Part shown: in pieces, positions 26,315 through 35,100 of the stretch
Numbering within the stretch: position 1 is the first letter of the stretch
How the letters are laid out: each line of letters starts with the position of its first letter
Assembly: GCF_027913035.1 (NCBI RefSeq)
Contig: NZ_CP115776.1
Coordinates: 62,001 to 126,000, forward strand
Reading direction: 5' to 3'
DNA from: Paracoccus albus
Lineage (GTDB): Bacteria; Pseudomonadota; Alphaproteobacteria; Rhodobacterales; Rhodobacteraceae
Length of the DNA: 64,000 bases
Translations under genes and position numbers: made by a program
The notes under the pieces: generated by a model
Told to the model about the DNA's origin: nothing
Databases searched by the model: none
The model's input: the letters and a program-made list of their open reading frames with translations, nothing else

Positions 26315-28192
26315 TCAGCTCAGAAGCTGCCTGTCATTCTGAATATGGCGCACCGCCAGCTTGCGGCCCATGCGGCCTGATGCCAGTTGGCGCGCCGCCA
26401 CAGGCACGTGACCATCCAAAGCCAGTTCCGGGAAGATCGCAAATATCTCTGCCGCGGCGGCTGGGCCGACAGATTTCAGCGCTTCCCGTCCGGTGAACAG
26501 CGATTCCGATTCCGCGCCATTGGCCAGCACGATCTGATGGGCGTCGAACAGGAAGTGGACATATGTGACCTCTGTCAGATCATGGGCCACGTCGATCCCT
26601 TCGATCTGGCACAGCTGCTTGGCCGCAACCAGAACCTCCATCGCGCCGAACATTTTCAGGGCGATCTTCGAGCGAACCAGAATACGGTGCTGCGGCGAGA
26701 CGATCAGATCGGCCTCTGGCAGCCCCTCGCCAAGCGCACCTGCGCGGATGCGGATCGGGCGAAGGTTCGGGTTGGCGTTCAGGATCGCAGCGTCCATCCT
26801 GCGCTTGCCGATCCAGCGGATCGCCTGCAGCCCGGCATCGCGGGTTTCCACCATATCACCGACAGCCAGATCGCCGGCGGCCACCTCACCCGCATCAGTA
26901 CGGATCAGCGCGTCGGCGCCGAAGCAGACGTTGGTGTTGTCATAGGTCAGATTGCTGCCAGCGACGCCAGAGATGGTCAGTGTGATGTTTGACTCGTTCA
27001 GGACGCCATCGTCATCCTGATCCGCCCGCATCCACTCCAGCGGGTTCGCGTATGTATCCCCACCAACCGGGACCGACGCATTATAGGCGTCCAGAGTGGC
27101 CTGATTATAGTAGCTGCTGAGATCGACGAAATCGTTATTCGACTGATCGCTGTCGCCGAAATCCTGACCGGTCGCGGTGTTGAAATCGCTGATCGTATCG
27201 CCATTGCCCGCAATGAAGGTGTCGAAGCCGTCGCCACCCGTCAAACTGTCGGCCTGATTTCCGCCATCCAGAAGATCGCGGCCCGACCCACCGCCCAGGG
27301 TGTCTGCCCCGTCGCCTCCGAATAGATCATCGTCACCAGAGCCACCGACAAGCGTATCGGTACCACCCTGACCGTAGATGGTATCGTCACCAGTGCCTCC
27401 ATCCAGCGAATCTGCGCTGCCATCGTCCGCTGTAGGGCTGTGACCGTATATGATGTCATTGCCCGACCCGCCTTCGACAGTATCCTTGCCGACGCCGGCA
27501 TACACTGTATCGTCTCCCGCGGCTGCGCGGATGTAGTCCATGTCGCCGGAGTGACCGGGAAGGGTTGCATCGCCCGAATCGACACGATCACCATCTTCGT
27601 CAGAAACGCCCGGCTCAAGCAACTCACCGCTAGAGGTGCCATCAACATAGCCGTCTCTAAACGGAAGGACGCTGCGATTTACAGCAACGCCGCTAAAATT
27701 GCTGAGATAGTCTGGATTGCTCGGGATGCTGATGGAGACGATCGGATATTCCGTAAGGGACGGCTCACCTGTTTCAGTGCCGCTTGAAGGGGGCGGCATA
27801 ATGAATGTGTTGCCGTTCTCATCCTGAATCAGACGCACCGGCACTGTAATGGTTCTTGTGGTACCAGGACCGGTTGCTTGTACGACAGTTACGTTGCGGA
27901 CACGGATGGTGTGATCCAGCTCCAACTCATATGACTGGCCGCTTAGCGTATATGAGATTGTGTCCTCGTTGGTACTGCTCGCCTGATTGTGGTCCAAGGC
28001 AACGACATTGCCCGACCCACTGTTGTCGTTCAAGGTGACCTGCATGCTATGGGCGAATAGCGGATCGCTCGTGCTGCCATAGGTCTGACCACCCATAACC
28101 GCACCGACATCCTCAACAGTGTTGTTGCTCTCATCCGTATCCATATCGGTCAGGTCGCCGATATAAATCATCTGATATGTATAGCTTGGCAT
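26315..28192 (-). CDS. RTX Ca2+-binding repeat protein with C-terminal Hint domain (smaller paralogue)
   Basis: 625-aa protein, probably exported by a type I system since no N-terminal signal is seen. Residues ~1-235 are unique; ~235-330 hold RTX nonapeptides such as GGSGNDIIYG and GGTGDDTIYG; ~330-415 form a linker with an EF-hand-like DQDDDGVLNE; from ~418 the Hint (Hedgehog/intein) domain starts at the Cys of NVCFGADALI and continues with VGDMVETRDAG, RWIGKRR and SPQHRILVRS. Hint domains cut or rearrange the chain at their first Cys. GAGGAGG upstream fixes ATG 28192. No ABC exporter or TolC gene is nearby. It is a paralogue of the large protein at 32.2-35.2 kb; function unknown. Confidence 0.85.
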   Translation of the reverse strand: MPSYTYQMIYIGDLTDMDTDESNNTVEDVGAVMGGQTYGSTSDPLFAHSMQVTLNDNSGSGNVVALDHNQASSTNEDTISYTLSGQSYELELDHTIRVRNVTVVQATGPGTTRTITVPVRLIQDENGNTFIMPPPSSGTETGEPSLTEYPIVSISIPSNPDYLSNFSGVAVNRSVLPFRDGYVDGTSSGELLEPGVSDEDGDRVDSGDATLPGHSGDMDYIRAAAGDDTVYAGVGKDTVEGGSGNDIIYGHSPTADDGSADSLDGGTGDDTIYGQGGTDTLVGGSGDDDLFGGDGADTLGGGSGRDLLDGGNQADSLTGGDGFDTFIAGNGDTISDFNTATGQDFGDSDQSNNDFVDLSSYYNQATLDAYNASVPVGGDTYANPLEWMRADQDDDGVLNESNITLTISGVAGSNLTYDNTNVCFGADALIRTDAGEVAAGDLAVGDMVETRDAGLQAIRWIGKRRMDAAILNANPNLRPIRIRAGALGEGLPEADLIVSPQHRILVRSKIALKMFGAMEVLVAAKQLCQIEGIDVAHDLTEVTYVHFLFDAHQIVLANGAESESLFTGREALKSVGPAAAAEIFAIFPELALDGHVPVAARQLASGRMGRKLAVRHIQNDRQLLS

Positions 28193-28494
28193 ATTTTTCC
28201 TCCTCAATGCAAAAACCTGATCGGACCCGACCCGATGCATTGAAGAAGCTGACGCCGCAGGAAAAACAATTGCGACAAACCCATAACTTACTTCAGACTG
28301 CTAGCCGCATTTGCGGCCGAATCGACGAGCCATTGCCTGATAACTGCTTAATTTTTTAATTTCATGCGGATGTCTGTGGCAACTGTTCTTTTGTACAACG
28401 AATGCCCGATGTGCTGCGTGCTTGGTGCTTGCGCATAGGCGCTGCCGGTGAAAACCTGTCAGTGCCTGAAAGTAACCTGAGTCGGTACCGCCCA
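28193..28494. other. Divergent promoter region between RTX-Hint gene and aminotransferase gene
   Basis: 302 bases without a gene. It must hold promoters for both directions. An AT-rich stretch (28350-28365) and a short symmetrical element GCCGCATTTGCGGC (28304-28317) are the only structures noticed. A longer in-frame start for the aminotransferase (28402) is open but lacks family homology. Confidence 0.4.
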
Positions 28495-29817
28495 ATGACC
28501 CGCATCCTGCATCGTAATATTGGCCCTGAACTGCCCCGCGCCGTTGCGGGCAAGGGGGTCTGGATCACAGATGCCGAGGGGCGCAGCTATATCGACGGAT
28601 CGGGCGGGGCGGCGGTGACAAGCCTCGGTCACGGCAATGCCGAGGTGCTGGAGGCGATGCGCGCGCAGATGGATGCGGTTGCCTATGCGCATACGTCTTT
28701 CTTCACGACCGATGCGGCTGAATCTCTGGCTGATCGGCTGGTCGATCTGGCGCCGGACGGGCTGGATTACGTCTATCTCGTCTCCGGCGGGTCCGAGGCG
28801 GTGGAGGCCGCGCTGAAGATGGCGCGGCAATATTTCGTCGAGATCGGCCAGCCTCAGCGCCGCCATATCATCGCGCGCCGGCAAAGCTATCACGGCAATA
28901 CGATCGGTGCCCTGGCGACGGGCGGCAATGAATGGCGGCGCAAGCAGTTTCAGCCGATCCTGCCGGAAACGCATCACGTTTCGCCCTGCTATGCCTATCG
29001 CGACATGGCCGAGGGCGAGACGCCGGACGACTATGCCGCAAGGTTGGCCGCAGAACTGGAGGACAAGATCCTGACGCTCGGCGCGGATGAGGTGATTGCC
29101 TTCGTTGCCGAACCTGTCGTGGGCGCGACGCTTGGTGCGGTGACGGCGGTCCCCGGCTATTTCAGTCGCATCCGCGAGGTTTGCGACAAATATGGCGTGC
29201 TTCTTATCCTGGATGAGGTGATGTGCGGCATGGGCCGGACCGGCAGCATCTTCGCGCAGGCGCAGGAAGATGTTGTCGCCGATATCACCACCGTCGCGAA
29301 GGGGCTGGGCGGGGGATACCAGCCGGTCGGCGCGGTTTTGCTGTCGGCAAAGATCTATGACGCTTTCAGGGATGGCTCTGGCCTGTTCCAGCATGGGCAT
29401 ACCTATATCGGTCATCCGATGGCAGCAGCAGCGGCGGACAAGGTTGTCGAGATCATGTCCCGACCGGGGATGATGGAGAATGTGAACGCAATGGGTGCGC
29501 GCCTTCAGGAAGGGTTGGAGGCAGCACTTGGCCAGCACGCCAATGTCGGCGATATCCGGGGCAGGGGGCTGTTCCGCGGGATCGAGCTGGTGGCGGATCG
29601 GGACAGCAAGGATGTTCTGGACCCGGCGCTGAAAACGCATGCGAAGATCAAGAAAGCGGCAATGGCGCGGGGCCTGATGTGCTATCCGATGGGCGGGACT
29701 ATCGACGGCGTCAGGGGCGATCATGTGCTGCTCGCGCCGCCTTACATCATCACGCCGGATGAGGTCGATCAGCTGGTCGACCGCATGGCCGGCGCGATCC
29801 GGGATGTGCTGGGCTGA
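28495..29817 (+). CDS. Class III (omega) aminotransferase
   Basis: PLP-dependent aminotransferase, 440 aa, of the acetylornithine/omega-amino-acid group. Features: SGGSEAVEAALKMARQY near residue 97, RQSYHGNTIGALATGG near 128, LILDEVMCGMGRTG around 238-251 with the PLP-ring Asp, the Schiff-base Lys in TTVAKGLGGGYQP, and GHTYIGHPMAAAAA. ATG 28495 starts at the family's usual N-terminus (TRILHRN); no strong ribosome-binding site is visible. The substrate is not readable: ornithine, GABA, taurine or beta-alanine are possible, and the nearby ornithine cyclodeaminase is suggestive only. A stem-loop ends the gene. Confidence 0.85.
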   Translation: MTRILHRNIGPELPRAVAGKGVWITDAEGRSYIDGSGGAAVTSLGHGNAEVLEAMRAQMDAVAYAHTSFFTTDAAESLADRLVDLAPDGLDYVYLVSGGSEAVEAALKMARQYFVEIGQPQRRHIIARRQSYHGNTIGALATGGNEWRRKQFQPILPETHHVSPCYAYRDMAEGETPDDYAARLAAELEDKILTLGADEVIAFVAEPVVGATLGAVTAVPGYFSRIREVCDKYGVLLILDEVMCGMGRTGSIFAQAQEDVVADITTVAKGLGGGYQPVGAVLLSAKIYDAFRDGSGLFQHGHTYIGHPMAAAAADKVVEIMSRPGMMENVNAMGARLQEGLEAALGQHANVGDIRGRGLFRGIELVADRDSKDVLDPALKTHAKIKKAAMARGLMCYPMGGTIDGVRGDHVLLAPPYIITPDEVDQLVDRMAGAIRDVLG

Positions 29818-29820
29818 GTG

Positions 29821-29849
29821 CCGTGCAGGCCGCCAAAGCACCTGCACGG
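29821..29849 (+). terminator. Stem-loop after the aminotransferase gene
   Basis: CCGTGCAGG (29821-29829) and CCTGCACGG (29841-29849) form a perfect 9-bp stem with an 11-base loop, 4 bases after the stop. It lies between two convergent genes and may work in both directions. No T-run follows. Confidence 0.6.
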
Positions 29850-29901
29850 GGCGTAAATATCACGCATATATGCTGTATATATCCTGTAGATACATCGCCG
29901 T

Positions 29902-30408
29902 TCAGCGCCGCCCGGTGATGCCTTCAATCGCGGGTGGCGGGTAAGGGCGCGTTACCAGTGCCGATTTGCGCTTTTCGTAGAACGCATTGCCGCCCGTCGT
30001 CAGCACGTAGTGCATATTGTCATAGGGGAAGCTGTAGCCCGCCGTATGGAAAAATGTGGCATTTGCGATCAGCGGATGACGCTCGCCGCGCATGACCGAT
30101 CTCGCGGCTTCCCGCACCATCGGCACAGAGCGGTCATTCATCTTGCGGGTCAGCACGCCCTTGGCGAACTGGTTCTTCTGACCCACCACCTCGCAAACGG
30201 TATCCGGGAACTTGTCGGATTTCACGCGGTTCATCACCACGCTGCCGACCGCAATCATCCCGTCGCGGCTGGAGCGGTTGGATTCGAAATACATCGCGCG
30301 GGCCATGCATTCTTCTTGGTTCTGGCGCGATCCGAATGAACAGCCCGCCAGAACCAGCGGGCCAAGGGCCAGCATGGCGGCAAGCCGCATCTTGCGGTTG
30401 ATTTTCAT
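29902..30408 (-). CDS. Cell wall hydrolase, SleB-like, lipoprotein
   Basis: 168-aa exported lipoprotein. The signal peptide ends in the lipobox LVLAGC with the lipidated Cys at about residue 22. The mature part is a SleB/CwlJ-type hydrolase domain: ECMARAMYFESNRSSRDGM contains the catalytic-type Glu, followed by IAVGSVVMNRVKSDKFPDTV and ATFFHTAGYSFPYD. In Gram-negative alphaproteobacteria such proteins trim peptidoglycan during growth. ATG 30408 is chosen because it begins the signal peptide and has AGACGGA just upstream; longer readings lack a signal. Confidence 0.87.
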   Translation of the reverse strand: MKINRKMRLAAMLALGPLVLAGCSFGSRQNQEECMARAMYFESNRSSRDGMIAVGSVVMNRVKSDKFPDTVCEVVGQKNQFAKGVLTRKMNDRSVPMVREAARSVMRGERHPLIANATFFHTAGYSFPYDNMHYVLTTGGNAFYEKRKSALVTRPYPPPAIEGITGRR

Positions 30409-30428
30409 TGTCCGTCTTTCTGCTCGTT

Positions 30429-30452
30429 GCATGTTCTTTTTTGGGAACATGC
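30429..30452. repeat. Inverted repeat GCATGTTC/GAACATGC
   Basis: GCATGTTC (30429-30436) and GAACATGC (30445-30452) are separated by 8 bases in the 82-base gap between the ornithine cyclodeaminase and SleB-like genes. Both genes read leftwards, so this is both downstream of the first and close to the promoter of the second. It could be an operator or a weak terminator; no T-run follows on the minus strand. Confidence 0.4.
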
Positions 30453-30490
30453 TAGCAGCAGGGGCGGGGTCGTCGCAATATGTCAGCTTA

Positions 30491-31540
30491 TCAGATTGCC
30501 GCCCGTTCCAGCATCCCGAACAGGTCGCGCGGATCGTCGGGATCGGCCAGCAGGTCGAGCTGCTGGAACAGGCCGGTGCCGTCCAGTTGGTCGCGGACAT
30601 AACGCAGGGCCGAGAAATCCTCTGTCGCGAAGCCGACGCCGTCGAACAGCGTGATCTGGGTTTCGCTGCGGCGGCCGGGTGCGGAGCCGGCGATGACCTG
30701 CCACATCTCGGTCACGGGGAAGTCGTCGGGCATTTGCTGGATCTCGCCCTCGATCCGTGTCTGGGCCGGGTATTCGACGAACACGTCAGAGCGGCTGAGG
30801 ATATCCTTGTGCAGTTCGGTCTTGCCGGGGCAGTCGCCGCCGATGGCGTTGATATGGATGCCCGCGCCGACCATATTGTCGGTCAGGATCGTCGCATATT
30901 GCTTGTCCGCGGTGCAGGTGGTGACGATCTGCGCGCCCTCCATCGCTTCTTGCGCCGAAGCGCAGGCGGTCAGGTCGAAGCCCTGCGTTTCAAGGTTCCT
31001 CATCGCCTTCTGCGTCGCCGCCGGGTCGATGTCGTAAAGCCGCAGCCTGGTCACGCCGCAGATCGCGCGAAACGCCAGTGCCTGAAACTCCGACTGCGCG
31101 CCATTGCCGATCAGCGCCATCGTATCGGCCCCCTTCGGCGCAAGATAGCGCGCCACGAGGGCAGAGGTCGCCGCCGTGCGCAGGGCCGTCAGCACGGTCA
31201 TTTCCGACAGCAAAACCGGATAGCCATTGCCCACATCGGCCAGCAGTCCGAAAGCAGTGACTGTCTGGCGGCCTTCCTTGGTGTTCTTGGGGTGGCCGTT
31301 GACATATTTGAAGCCGTAAACCTCCCCATCCGAGGTGGGCATGAGTTCGATCACACCTTCTTCCGAGTGGCTGGCGACGCGGGGGGTTTTGTCGAACAGT
31401 TCCCACCGGCGGAAATCCTGTTCGATATAATCCGCGATACCTTTCAGCATCTCCTCTATCCCGATGCGATGGATCAGGCGCATCATGTTTTCGACGCTGA
31501 CAAAAGGAACATAGGCCAGATCGGACGGCTTGGCGGACAT
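30491..31540 (-). CDS. Ornithine cyclodeaminase
   Basis: NAD-dependent enzyme, 349 aa, that converts ornithine to proline and ammonia. The Rossmann motif is MALIGNGAQSEFQALAF, and the catalytic Asp is in GGDCPGKTELH, followed by YPAQTRIEGEIQQ; the latter pair is characteristic of true ornithine cyclodeaminases and separates them from mu-crystallin/ketimine reductases of the same superfamily. GAGG upstream favours ATG 31540 over a TTG at 31552. The divergent Lrp-type gene is its likely regulator. The proline produced can be used by PutA at 22.3 kb. Confidence 0.92.
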   Translation of the reverse strand: MSAKPSDLAYVPFVSVENMMRLIHRIGIEEMLKGIADYIEQDFRRWELFDKTPRVASHSEEGVIELMPTSDGEVYGFKYVNGHPKNTKEGRQTVTAFGLLADVGNGYPVLLSEMTVLTALRTAATSALVARYLAPKGADTMALIGNGAQSEFQALAFRAICGVTRLRLYDIDPAATQKAMRNLETQGFDLTACASAQEAMEGAQIVTTCTADKQYATILTDNMVGAGIHINAIGGDCPGKTELHKDILSRSDVFVEYPAQTRIEGEIQQMPDDFPVTEMWQVIAGSAPGRRSETQITLFDGVGFATEDFSALRYVRDQLDGTGLFQQLDLLADPDDPRDLFGMLERAAI

Positions 31541-31578
31541 GAGAAACCTCAAACAGATAGGAAAGCACAGTATCTACA

Positions 31579-31591
31579 TTGCAATTTGCAA
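31579..31591. promoter_or_regulatory. Tandem TTGCAA palindromes, candidate Lrp operator
   Basis: TTGCAA (31579-31584) and TTGCAA (31586-31591), each self-complementary, are separated by one T, in the divergent region of ornithine cyclodeaminase and the Lrp-type gene. A second AT-rich element ATACAATTTGTA lies just before the Lrp-type start. Lrp/AsnC proteins favour such AT-centred symmetric sites. Confidence 0.4.
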
Positions 31592-31668
31592 AAGATATGG
31601 CAAAAATGCCAGATAATTGCGGGTTATTGTTACATAATCATGGTTATTAATATACAATTTGTAAGGTC

Positions 31669-32103
31669 ATGAGCGGCAAGCACGTCTTTGACGATCTGGA
31701 TCGTGAGTTGATCGCCCTGCTGCGGCAGGACGGGCGCGCGCCGGTGTCGAAGCTTGCAGAGATCATGGATGTGTCGCGCGGGACGGTGCAGACGCGGCTG
31801 GACCGGCTGCTTGCCTCTGGTGCGGTGCTAGGTTTCACGGTGCGGGTCCGTGACGATTACGACGCCAGCCGGATCCGCGCGGTGATGATGATCGAGGTTC
31901 AGGGACGTAATACGTCGCATGTCATCCGCAAGCTGCGCGGACTGCCGGAATTGCAGGTGCTGCATACCACCAGCGGCAAGTGGGACCTGATCGCGGAAAT
32001 CATGGTCGAGGATCTGGCGCAGTTCGATCGGGTGTTGCGCGATGTGCGGCTGGTGGACGGTGTGCTGAACAGCGAGACGAGCATTCTGCTGTCCAGCATT
32101 TGA
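31669..32103 (+). CDS. Lrp/AsnC family transcriptional regulator
   Basis: 144-aa regulator with an N-terminal helix-turn-helix (LDRELIALLRQDGRAPVSKL then DVSRGTVQTRLDRL) and a C-terminal ligand domain (LHTTSGKWDLIAEI). It is divergent from the ornithine cyclodeaminase gene and probably controls it in response to ornithine or arginine, as is common for Lrp-type neighbours of ocd genes. AAGG 5 bases before ATG 31669 is a short ribosome-binding site. It is not closely similar to the PutR-like protein at 25.8 kb. Confidence 0.87.
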   Translation: MSGKHVFDDLDRELIALLRQDGRAPVSKLAEIMDVSRGTVQTRLDRLLASGAVLGFTVRVRDDYDASRIRAVMMIEVQGRNTSHVIRKLRGLPELQVLHTTSGKWDLIAEIMVEDLAQFDRVLRDVRLVDGVLNSETSILLSSI

Positions 32104-32123
32104 AGGCCGGACAGAAAGCCCCC

Positions 32124-32141
32124 CGGCATCAAGCGATGCCG
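32124..32141. terminator. Hairpin between convergent Lrp and RTX-Hint genes
   Basis: CGGCATC (32124-32130) and GATGCCG (32135-32141) form a 7-bp stem with an AAGC loop in the 64-base convergent gap. It may end transcription in both directions, though there is no T-run. Confidence 0.5.
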
Positions 32142-32167
32142 AGGATACGCGTTGCAGTTCAGCCCGA

Positions 32168-35100
32168 TCAGACCTGACCCGACGTGAACAGAGGCTTGCC
32201 GTTCTTAAGGTGGCGGAAGACAAGCTTGCGCGACATGCGGCCCGACGGCATTTGCCGGGTCGCCGGTGCCGTGTAGTCCTTGTTCCGAAGCTCGGGGAAC
32301 AGCGTCAGGATTTCAGCCCGCGCATCCTCGCTGACCGCTTTCAGCGCCTCTGGCCCGGTGTAAAGCGACTCTGTTTCCGTGCCGTTGGCAAAGACAAGCT
32401 CGTGCTGATCGAACAGGAAGTGGAAATATTCCACTTCGTCCACCTCTGCGAAGTCTATCCCATCGACCGAGAGAAGCTGCTTGGCGGCAACAAGTATTTC
32501 ATCCTCACCGAACATCTTCTGCGCGATCCGGGAGCGCAGCAGGATGCGATGCTGCGGTGAGACATGCAGGTCCTGTGCCGGATAGCCGGGCGCCAGGGCA
32601 TTGGCTGCGATGCGGATCGGGCGAAGATTTTCCTTATGGCCAAGCTTTTCGGCCGACAGGCTGTTGCTGCCGATCCAGAGGATAGGCTTCAGCCCGTTAT
32701 CCTTGGTCAGAACCAAATCGCCTGTCACCAAATCCTCGATCGGGACCGGGCCGTCTGCCGTCTCGATCAGGGTGCCGCGGCAGAAGCACATGACATTGGT
32801 ATTGTCATAGGTCAGTTCATCGCCGGTGGCACCGGTTATCTGCATCGTAAGCTTAATGGTTTCGCCAGTGCCCTGCCCGTTGTCGATACCGGTCTTGGTC
32901 ACATCATTCAGGATACCGTCATCGTTCTGGTCGCCGCGAAGCCATGCCAGCGGGTTGCTATAGGTATCCTGACCAAGCGCCTCTGCCCTCGCGTTGTAAA
33001 CGGCAAGGTTTGCGTCGTTGTAATAGCCGCTCAGATCAACGTAGTCGTTGTTGGTCTGGTCATTGTCGTCGATGTCGCTATTTGCGGCGGTGTTGAAATC
33101 AGCGATGGTGTCGCCGTCGCCTGCGACGAATGTGTCGAAGCCTTCCCCACCGACCAGTGAGTCGTCGCCTTCACCACCGTCGATGTAATCTCGACCCGCC
33201 TCGCCCTTGATCTTGTCTTCACCTGTGCCGCCGAGGATGGTGTCGTCATCCGTCCCGCTCCAAATGGTGTCGTTTCCGGTGCCGCCATCAATGTAGTCTT
33301 TGCCTGCGAAGCCGTCGATATTGTCATTGCCTGCGCCGCCGTAAAGCGTGTCATCGCCGGTATCCCCGCCGGAAACATAGTCCTGTCCGTCGCCGCCATA
33401 GACGACGTCGTTCCCTTCACCGCCATCGACAGAGTCGCCAACAAGCGATTCATCCCCGCCATAGATGGTGTCGTCGCCAGCACCGCCCTTAATCAGGTCA
33501 TCAGAGCCACCCCCGTGGAGGACGTCATTGCCGTCGTCACCGAAGATGTCGTCCTCGCCGTCGCCGCCGCGGATCGTGTCATCGTCGGCGCCGCCGTAAA
33601 GTGTGTCGTCGCCAACGTCGCCGAGAATGGAGTCGTCGCCGACACCGCCGTACACCAGGTCGTTCTGGGCGCCACCAAGCAGCTTGTCAGAGCCGACGCC
33701 GCCTTCGATGGTATCCAGCCCGTCGCCACCCTGAATGCTGTCGTCACCCTCGAGTCCCTTGATCAGGTCATTGCCGGTGCCGCCGTCAATCGTGTCGGCG
33801 CCACCCGGCGGGGCATATTGCTGAGCGAGGTCATTGCCTTCAGTCGTTATTGTCACTGATCCGGTATCTGTGACGTTTTCGTGAAGTTGGGTGATCTCTC
33901 CCGTCGCATTGTTGACCATGACGATGTTGGCGCCGGGCGGGAAATAGAAATCACGGACGTTGCCGACTGTGCCGGGAGGAACACCCATCGTGTCGGTGAC
34001 GAGTGTCCCGTCCGGCTCTATGTAGTAAACGGTCTGCGCCACGCCGGAATTATTGGTGAAGGTAACGCGAACCTCTCCGGGATGCTGATTGGGACCTGGG
34101 CCACCGCCATATTCGCTTGCCGACCCGGCTTCACTTGTCAGAATATCTTCCACGACCTGCTGTGAGCTGTTGCGCAATGGCAAAGCATCCAACCCATCGC
34201 CGCGGATGACATCATTCCCCGCGCCACCCGTTATCGAATCCATGGCACCGCCGCCACTGATCGTATCGTTGCCGCTGCCGCCGTCGATTGTGTCGTCGTC
34301 ATCGCCACCGGAAAGGGCGTCCTGGCCGATCCCCCCCGAAATCGAGTCACGGCCTGCGCCACCCGATAGCGCGTCATTGCTTGCGACGGCAGAGGCAGTT
34401 CCGTCATCGCCAATCAGCGTGTCGTTGCCCAGGCCACCCTGCGCCGCGTCGTCGCCCAGCCCGCCATTGACGCTGTCATCGCCGCTGCCGCCAAAAATGC
34501 GGTCGTTGTCACCACCGCCGTCAATTGTGTCATCTCCGGTATCGCCGAAAATGGTATCGTTGCCCGCGCCCCCGAGAATACTGTCAGCGGCTCCGCCCGG
34601 CGCGTTTTCACCGAAATTGGCGTCGTAATTGGCGGTCAGGTCCTTCGAAGTTCCCGCATCCGCACTGCTTACCGGCATCACCCCCCGGATGACGCCGCCC
34701 TGCACAAGGGCAAGCTGCGAGTTCGCAGGCACGGTAATGCCCACCGGGTTTCCCGGCTGAACGGTTTTCATAAGGACCAGAGAGCCATCGGGCTCGATGT
34801 AATAGACATCGACAGTACCCAGAGTATCGTGACCGACGGTCAGGCTGACCCCGGTGGTGCTGTAGGGGCTGGCAGATCCGAATTGCGGCATCAACTGCCC
34901 GTGATTTCCGGTGGCTGAAGCATTGACGGCAATGTAATTGTCGCCGGAAATAACGTCATTTCCTGCATCGCCAGCAATCGTATCGCTGCCCGCACCGCCA
35001 ACAAGGGCATCGTAGCCATCGCCACCGCGCAGTGTGTCGTTCCCTTCCGAGCCGGAAAGGCTGTCATTGCCCCCGGCGCCGGTCAGGCTGTCATCGCCCT

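Noticed and set aside
28459..29847. 462-codon minus-strand frame opposite the aminotransferase
   Set aside because: Composition without motifs; the plus-strand PLP enzyme is complete.
30429..30452. GTTC...GAAC element considered as a LexA site
   Set aside because: It is GTTC-N8-GAAC, an inverted form, not the direct-repeat GTTC-N7-GTTC used by alphaproteobacterial LexA.
30491..31540. Assignment as pyrroline-2-carboxylate reductase (LhpI) to complete 3-hydroxyproline use
   Set aside because: The GGDCPGKTEL motif with its catalytic Asp fits true ornithine cyclodeaminase better than the ketimine reductases.
34089..34628. 179-codon plus-strand frame of Pro/Ser-rich sequence
   Set aside because: It is the antisense image of RTX glycine/aspartate repeats.
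33500..35100. Regular short DNA repeats that could be read as a CRISPR array or tandem repeat locus
   Set aside because: They are degenerate codons for RTX nonapeptides (GGxGxDxUx) and have no constant repeat/spacer structure.
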